This document shows, one piece after another, positions 60,343-64,000 of a DNA stretch of 64,000 bases; the first letter of the stretch is position 1; the number at the start of each line of letters is the position of its first letter. A program made the position numbers and the translations under genes. Where the stretch lies: NCBI RefSeq assembly GCF_013087515.1, contig NZ_JABFCN010000012.1, positions 62,001-126,000 of the forward strand, written 5' to 3'. Origin of the DNA: Rhizobium sophorae (GTDB lineage: Bacteria; Pseudomonadota; Alphaproteobacteria; Rhizobiales; Rhizobiaceae). The notes beneath the pieces were generated by a model that saw only the letters and a program-made list of their open reading frames with translations, ran no database searches and was not told the DNA's origin.

Positions 60343-61938
60343 CTATCGATTGTCTTCGAGGATCATCGCTGCCGCCTTTTCGGCGATCATGATGGTCGGC
60401 GAATTGGTGTTGCCCGAGGTGATCGACGGCATCACCGAGGCGTCGGCGATCCTCAGCTTGCCGAGCGCCCGGAGCCTCAGCCTGGGATCGACGACGCTGT
60501 CCCTGTCGGCGCCCATGCGGCAGGTGCCGACGGGATGGAAGATCGTCGTGCCGATCTCGCCCGCCGCCCGCTCCAGATCGGCCTCCGTCTGATAGGCAGG
60601 CCCCGGCTTGAATTCCTCCGGCCTGTAACGGGCAAACGAAGGCTGCGCGACGATCCTGCGCGTCAACCGTATTGAACGGACAGCTATGTCACGATCGCGC
60701 TGCGTCGAGAGGTATTTCGGGCTGATCGTCGGCTGGGCGGCAAAATCCGGGCTGGACAGGTGGACCGAACCGCGGCTTTCCGGCCTCAGATTGCAGACGC
60801 TCGCGGTGATTGCCGGGAAAGGATGGACGGGATCGCCGAACTTTTCCAGTGATACCGGCTGCACATGATATTGCAGATCAGGCGTTTCCCGGTCCGGGCC
60901 TGATCGGGTGAAGATGCCGAGCTGGCTCGGCGCCATCGCCATCGGCCCGGAGCGGCGGACGAGATATTCGAGCCCGATCGCCGCCTTGCCGATCAGCTTC
61001 GTCGCCTTCTCGTTCAGCGTCGGAACCCCCGTCACTTTATAGGCGAGACGCAGCTGCAGATGGTCCTGCAGGTTCTCGCCGACACCCTTGACCTCGGTGA
61101 CGACATCGACGCCTGCCTGTCTGAGAACCTCTCCCCTGCCGATACCTGACAGTTCCAGGATATGCGGCGAACCGATCGAACCCGCTGAAAGGACGGTTTC
61201 CCTCGCCGCATAAGCGCGTTTCGACACGCCGCGATGCTGGAATTCGACGCCGGTGACAGCGCCCTCCTCTACCAGCAGCCGCCGGACCTGTGCCTTGGTG
61301 AGCACCGTCAGGTTGGAGCGCCGCATCGCCGGGCGCAGAAAGGCCTTCGAGGTGTTCCAGCGAATGCCGGAACGCTGGTTGACGTCGAAATAGCCGGAAC
61401 CCTCGTTGCTGCCACGGTTGAAATCCGCTGTCTCCGGGATGCCCGCTTCCCTGGCCGCCTGCTGGAAGGCGTCGAGCACGGCCCAGCGCACGCGTGCTTT
61501 CTCGATGCGCCATTCGCCGCCGGCGCCATGCATCTCGTCTTCGCCGCGATAGAAATCCTCGGACTTGCGAAAGAAGGGCAGCACATCGTCCCAGCCCCAG
61601 CCACTGCAGCCCATCTGCCGCCAGAGGTCGTAGTCGCGCGCTTGGCCGCGCATATAAATCATGCCGTTGATCGACGAACAGCCGCCGAGCACCTTGCCGC
61701 GCGGATAGCTCAGCGCCCGGCCATTCAACCCCGCTTCCGGCGCCGTGGTGAAGCACCAGTCGGTGCGCGGATTGTTGATGCAATAGAGATAACCGACCGG
61801 GATATGGATCCAGTGATAGTTGTCGCTGCCGCCGGCTTCGAGCAGAAGCACCCGGCTCCGACCATCGGCGGACAGCCGGTTGGCGAGCACGCAGCCGGCG
61901 CTGCCTGCCCCGATGATGATATAGTCGTAACGATCCAT
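60343..61938 (-). CDS. GMC family oxidoreductase (choline dehydrogenase-like)
   Basis: 531 residues. [22 protein letters not shown] is the FAD-binding site, and [35 protein letters not shown] and [18 protein letters not shown] are GMC signatures, with catalytic His probably in [10 protein letters not shown] and [13 protein letters not shown]. It resembles BetA but betB and betI are absent, so another primary alcohol may be the substrate. ATG 61938 is used; GTG 61947 is an alternative. mmsB starts 9 bases downstream. Confidence 0.88.
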   Translation of the reverse strand: MDRYDYIIIGAGSAGCVLANRLSADGRSRVLLLEAGGSDNYHWIHIPVGYLYCINNPRTDWCFTTAPEAGLNGRALSYPRGKVLGGCSSINGMIYMRGQARDYDLWRQMGCSGWGWDDVLPFFRKSEDFYRGEDEMHGAGGEWRIEKARVRWAVLDAFQQAAREAGIPETADFNRGSNEGSGYFDVNQRSGIRWNTSKAFLRPAMRRSNLTVLTKAQVRRLLVEEGAVTGVEFQHRGVSKRAYAARETVLSAGSIGSPHILELSGIGRGEVLRQAGVDVVTEVKGVGENLQDHLQLRLAYKVTGVPTLNEKATKLIGKAAIGLEYLVRRSGPMAMAPSQLGIFTRSGPDRETPDLQYHVQPVSLEKFGDPVHPFPAITASVCNLRPESRGSVHLSSPDFAAQPTISPKYLSTQRDRDIAVRSIRLTRRIVAQPSFARYRPEEFKPGPAYQTEADLERAAGEIGTTIFHPVGTCRMGADRDSVVDPRLRLRALGKLRIADASVMPSITSGNTNSPTIMIAEKAAAMILEDNR

Positions 61939-62073
61939 GCCCCGCACGAGACTCCAGATGCTTGCCGCTTTCCTCTCCCCGCGCCACGGGGAGAGGAAGA
62001 GTCGCAGCGCCGCCGCCCGTCTCTTTTCCCGGGATAGAGGGTTTCTTTCCCGAGAAGAGAGAGGTCCGCCCGT

Positions 62074-63063
62074 TCAGCGGCGATAGACGAAGCCCAGTTT
62101 CCGCCCTAGCCGCGAGGCGTAGAATTCGCCAATGATGCCGCGGCGGAAGATCAGTACGCAGACCATGAAGACGATGCCGGTGATGATCGTCACCGGGAAT
62201 TCCGAGGTGGCGAGGTAGTTTTCCAGCACCACCACCAGTCCGGCGCCGAACAGCGGGCCGATCAGCGTGCCGATGCCGCCAAGCAGCGTCATCAGGATCA
62301 CCTCGCCCGACATCTGCCAGGCGACATCGGTCAGCGTCGCGAACTGGAAGACGATCGATTTCACCGCTCCCGCGAGCCCGGCAAGCGCTGCCGACATGAC
62401 GAAGGCGCCGAGCTTGTAGCGCGCCACGGAATAGCCGAGCGAGATCGCCCGCTGCTCGTTTTCGCGGATCGATTTCAGAATCATGCCGAAGGGCGAATTG
62501 ATGAAGCGCCAGATGATCAGGATGCCGACGAGAAAGACAGCCAGTACGAAATAATACATGTTGGTCGAGCTGTTCAGATCGATGAAGCCGAAGAGATGGC
62601 CGCGCGGCACCGACTGGATACCGTCCTCGCCTTCGGTGAACTCCGCCTGCAGGCAGAAGAAGAAGAACATCTGCGACAGCGCCAGCGTGATCATCGCGAA
62701 ATAGATGCCCTGGCGGCGGATGGCGAAGAAACCCATGACGAGGCCAAGAAACGCCGCACCCGCCACGCCGATCAGGATGCCGAGTTCCGGCGGCAGGCCC
62801 CATTCCTTCACCGTATAGGCGGTGAAATAGGCAGCTCCGCCGAAGAAGGTGGCGTGGCCGAAGGACAGCAGGCCGGTATAGCCGAGCAGCAGGTTGAAGG
62901 CGCAGGCAAAGAGCGCGAAGCAGAGCAGCTTCATCAGGAAGATCGGATAGAAGAAAAACGGCGCCAACAGCAGAAGCAGCAGCCCGGCGAGCAGGAAACC
63001 CGCCTGCACCGAAAGGGCGGTTCGGCTTTTTTCCGTTTGGATGGTTTCGGTGATGTCAGCCAT
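62074..63063 (-). CDS. livM: Branched-chain-type ABC permease (LivM)
   Basis: 329 residues. LLGYTGLLSFGHATFFGGAAYFTAYTV and FFAIRRQGIYFAMITLALSQMFFF are LivM motifs, with the C-terminal MTLLGGIGTLIGPLFGAGLVVVLENYL also typical. Its start may be ATG 63063 or 63072; the latter overlaps the LivH stop by eight bases. It imports hydrophobic amino acids or other Liv-family solutes such as amides. Confidence 0.9.
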   Translation of the reverse strand: MADITETIQTEKSRTALSVQAGFLLAGLLLLLLAPFFFYPIFLMKLLCFALFACAFNLLLGYTGLLSFGHATFFGGAAYFTAYTVKEWGLPPELGILIGVAGAAFLGLVMGFFAIRRQGIYFAMITLALSQMFFFFCLQAEFTEGEDGIQSVPRGHLFGFIDLNSSTNMYYFVLAVFLVGILIIWRFINSPFGMILKSIRENEQRAISLGYSVARYKLGAFVMSAALAGLAGAVKSIVFQFATLTDVAWQMSGEVILMTLLGGIGTLIGPLFGAGLVVVLENYLATSEFPVTIITGIVFMVCVLIFRRGIIGEFYASRLGRKLGFVYRR

Positions 63064-63064
63064 G

Positions 63065-63952
63065 TCAAGCATCCCGTCCGAAGAGGCCCGCGGGCCTGAT
63101 GAGAAGCACGATCGCCATGATGACGAAGATCACGATGTTGGACGCCTCGGGATAGAAGACCTTGGTCAGGCCCTCGGCGATGCCGAGCACATAACCGGTG
63201 ATGATCGCGCCCATGATCGATCCCATGCCGCCGACAACGACGACGGCGAAGACGACGATGATCATGTTCGAGCCCATCAGCGGCGAGACCTGATAGATCG
63301 GCGCCGCCAGCACGCCGGCAAAGGCGGCGAGGCCCGCGCCGAGCGCGTAGGTGAGCGTCAGGAGCACCGGCACATTGACGCCGAAGACCTGCACCAGCAC
63401 GGCGTTTTCGGTCGCGGCGCGGAGATAGGCGCCGAGCTTGGTCTTCTCTATCAGCAGCCAGGTGCCGAGGCAGACGACGAGCGAGACGACTACCACCCAG
63501 CCGCGATAGATCGGCAGGAACATGAAGCCGAGGTTGGCCCCGCCGGCAAGGGCTGCCGGCGTCGCATAGGGCTGGCCGGAAGAGCCGTAGAGATAGCGGA
63601 AGGTGCCCTCGACCGCGAGCGCCAGCCCGAAGGTGAAGAGCAGGCCGTAGAGCGGATCGAGATCGTAGAGCCGGCGCAGGAACAGCCGCTCGATGATAGC
63701 GCCGGCAAGGCCGACGATAACGGGCGCCAGGATCAATGACGGCCAGTAACCGATGCCGGCATAGGTCAGCAGCAGGTAGGCGACGAAGGCGCCGAGCATA
63801 TATTGCGCGCCATGGGCGAAGTTGATCACCCTGAGCAGGCCGAAGATGATGGCGAGGCCGAGGCTCAGCAGCGCATAGAACGAGCCGTTGATCAGGCCGA
63901 TCAGCAGCTGGCCGAACAGCGCCTGCAGGGGAATGCCGAAGATCATCGTCAT
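63065..63952 (-). CDS. livH: Branched-chain-type ABC permease (LivH)
   Basis: 295 residues. NGSFYALLSLGLAIIFGLLRVINFAHGAQYMLGAF and FAGVLAAPIYQVSPLMGSNMIIVVFAVVVVGGMGSIMGAIITG are LivH signatures. It is the partner of LivM downstream. ATG 63952 begins five bases before the stop codon of the preceding gene at the window edge. The ATPases and the binding protein are outside the window. Confidence 0.92.
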   Translation of the reverse strand: MTMIFGIPLQALFGQLLIGLINGSFYALLSLGLAIIFGLLRVINFAHGAQYMLGAFVAYLLLTYAGIGYWPSLILAPVIVGLAGAIIERLFLRRLYDLDPLYGLLFTFGLALAVEGTFRYLYGSSGQPYATPAALAGGANLGFMFLPIYRGWVVVVSLVVCLGTWLLIEKTKLGAYLRAATENAVLVQVFGVNVPVLLTLTYALGAGLAAFAGVLAAPIYQVSPLMGSNMIIVVFAVVVVGGMGSIMGAIITGYVLGIAEGLTKVFYPEASNIVIFVIMAIVLLIRPAGLFGRDA

Positions 63953-63956
63953 CTGG

Positions 63957-64000
63957 TCATACTCCCAGAACCTTGTGCAGCGTATCCATGCGCTGCGGCA
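63957..64000 (-). CDS. C-terminal fragment of an upstream gene, probably a Liv-cluster member
   Basis: 13 codons, reading PQRMDTLHKVLGV and then TGA (63959-63957), enter from beyond the window. It is six bases or fewer from the livH start, so the gene is likely part of the same operon, perhaps a LivF or LivG ATPase. The fragment is too short to identify. Confidence 0.35.
   Translation of the reverse strand, partial: PQRMDTLHKVLGV

Noticed and set aside
60343..61938. betA of a choline-to-betaine pathway with betC
   Set aside because: It is more than 30 kb from betC, without betB or betI, and next to mmsB and Liv genes; the GMC family has many substrates.
1..64000. CRISPR array, tRNA, rRNA, IS element, prophage or plasmid origin
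   Set aside because: No regular spaced repeats, cloverleaf sequences, rRNA stretches, transposase, integrase or repABC genes were found by reading both strands.

Overview
The window looks like a GC-rich alphaproteobacterial replicon of the Rhizobium leguminosarum/etli type. The reasons are a TPP-riboswitch-controlled thiMED salvage operon, a rhaDI / rhaRSTPQUK rhamnose locus in rhizobial order, a TGA-N9-TCA iron box of RirA type, and two copies of an abundant rhizobial intergenic repeat. There are no rRNA, tRNA, phage, transposase or CRISPR features. The density of uptake and catabolic operons suggests an accessory chromosomal region or a large plasmid, which is an inference.

Layout: 1-5900 (minus) is a peptide-type ABC operon with RidA and a SelA-like PLP enzyme. 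6129-6713 is a DUF1349 protein. 6714-14758 is an operon led by amiC and amiR homologues (ligand sensor and ANTAR antiterminator), then a Dpp-type transporter, a formamidase/acetamidase and a fused double ATPase. A strong terminator sits in its leader. 14924-17305 is TPP riboswitch plus thiMED. 17525-24347 is a GNAT / NagZ-like / Dpp-type transporter operon. 24417-31946 holds single catabolic genes, including a choline-sulfatase with a divergent LysR gene. 32185-39298 holds small proteins, a TetR switch with overlapping palindromes, an SDR, an IclR gene, a COG3964 amidohydrolase and a SnoaL-type ECF sigma with its carboxymuconolactone decarboxylase partner. 39393-50469 is the L-rhamnose regulon. 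50549-59444 is a hydratase-like gene and an AraC-controlled, iron-boxed hydroxamate-siderophore system (receptor, fhuCDB, DUF2218-SIP reductase). 59452-64000 (minus) is a hydroxyisobutyrate dehydrogenase, a GMC oxidoreductase and a Liv-type permease pair.

Two systems stand out. First, the operon at 1-5900 and the amidohydrolase at 36448-37656, 32 kb apart, have nearly superimposable promoters: the same -35, a 16-base spacer, the same -10 and a shared downstream motif at identical spacing. The motif recurs at the start of the neighbouring iclR gene. This suggests one IclR regulon that imports a compound, deacylates it, eliminates ammonia with the PLP enzyme and finishes with RidA. Second, the amiCR-led operon appears to couple an ANTAR antiterminator to a peptide-type importer and an amidase.

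A recurrent detail is a strong hairpin placed just after the substrate-binding protein gene in four ABC operons, and after the TonB receptor, probably to raise the amount of the binding component relative to the membrane parts.
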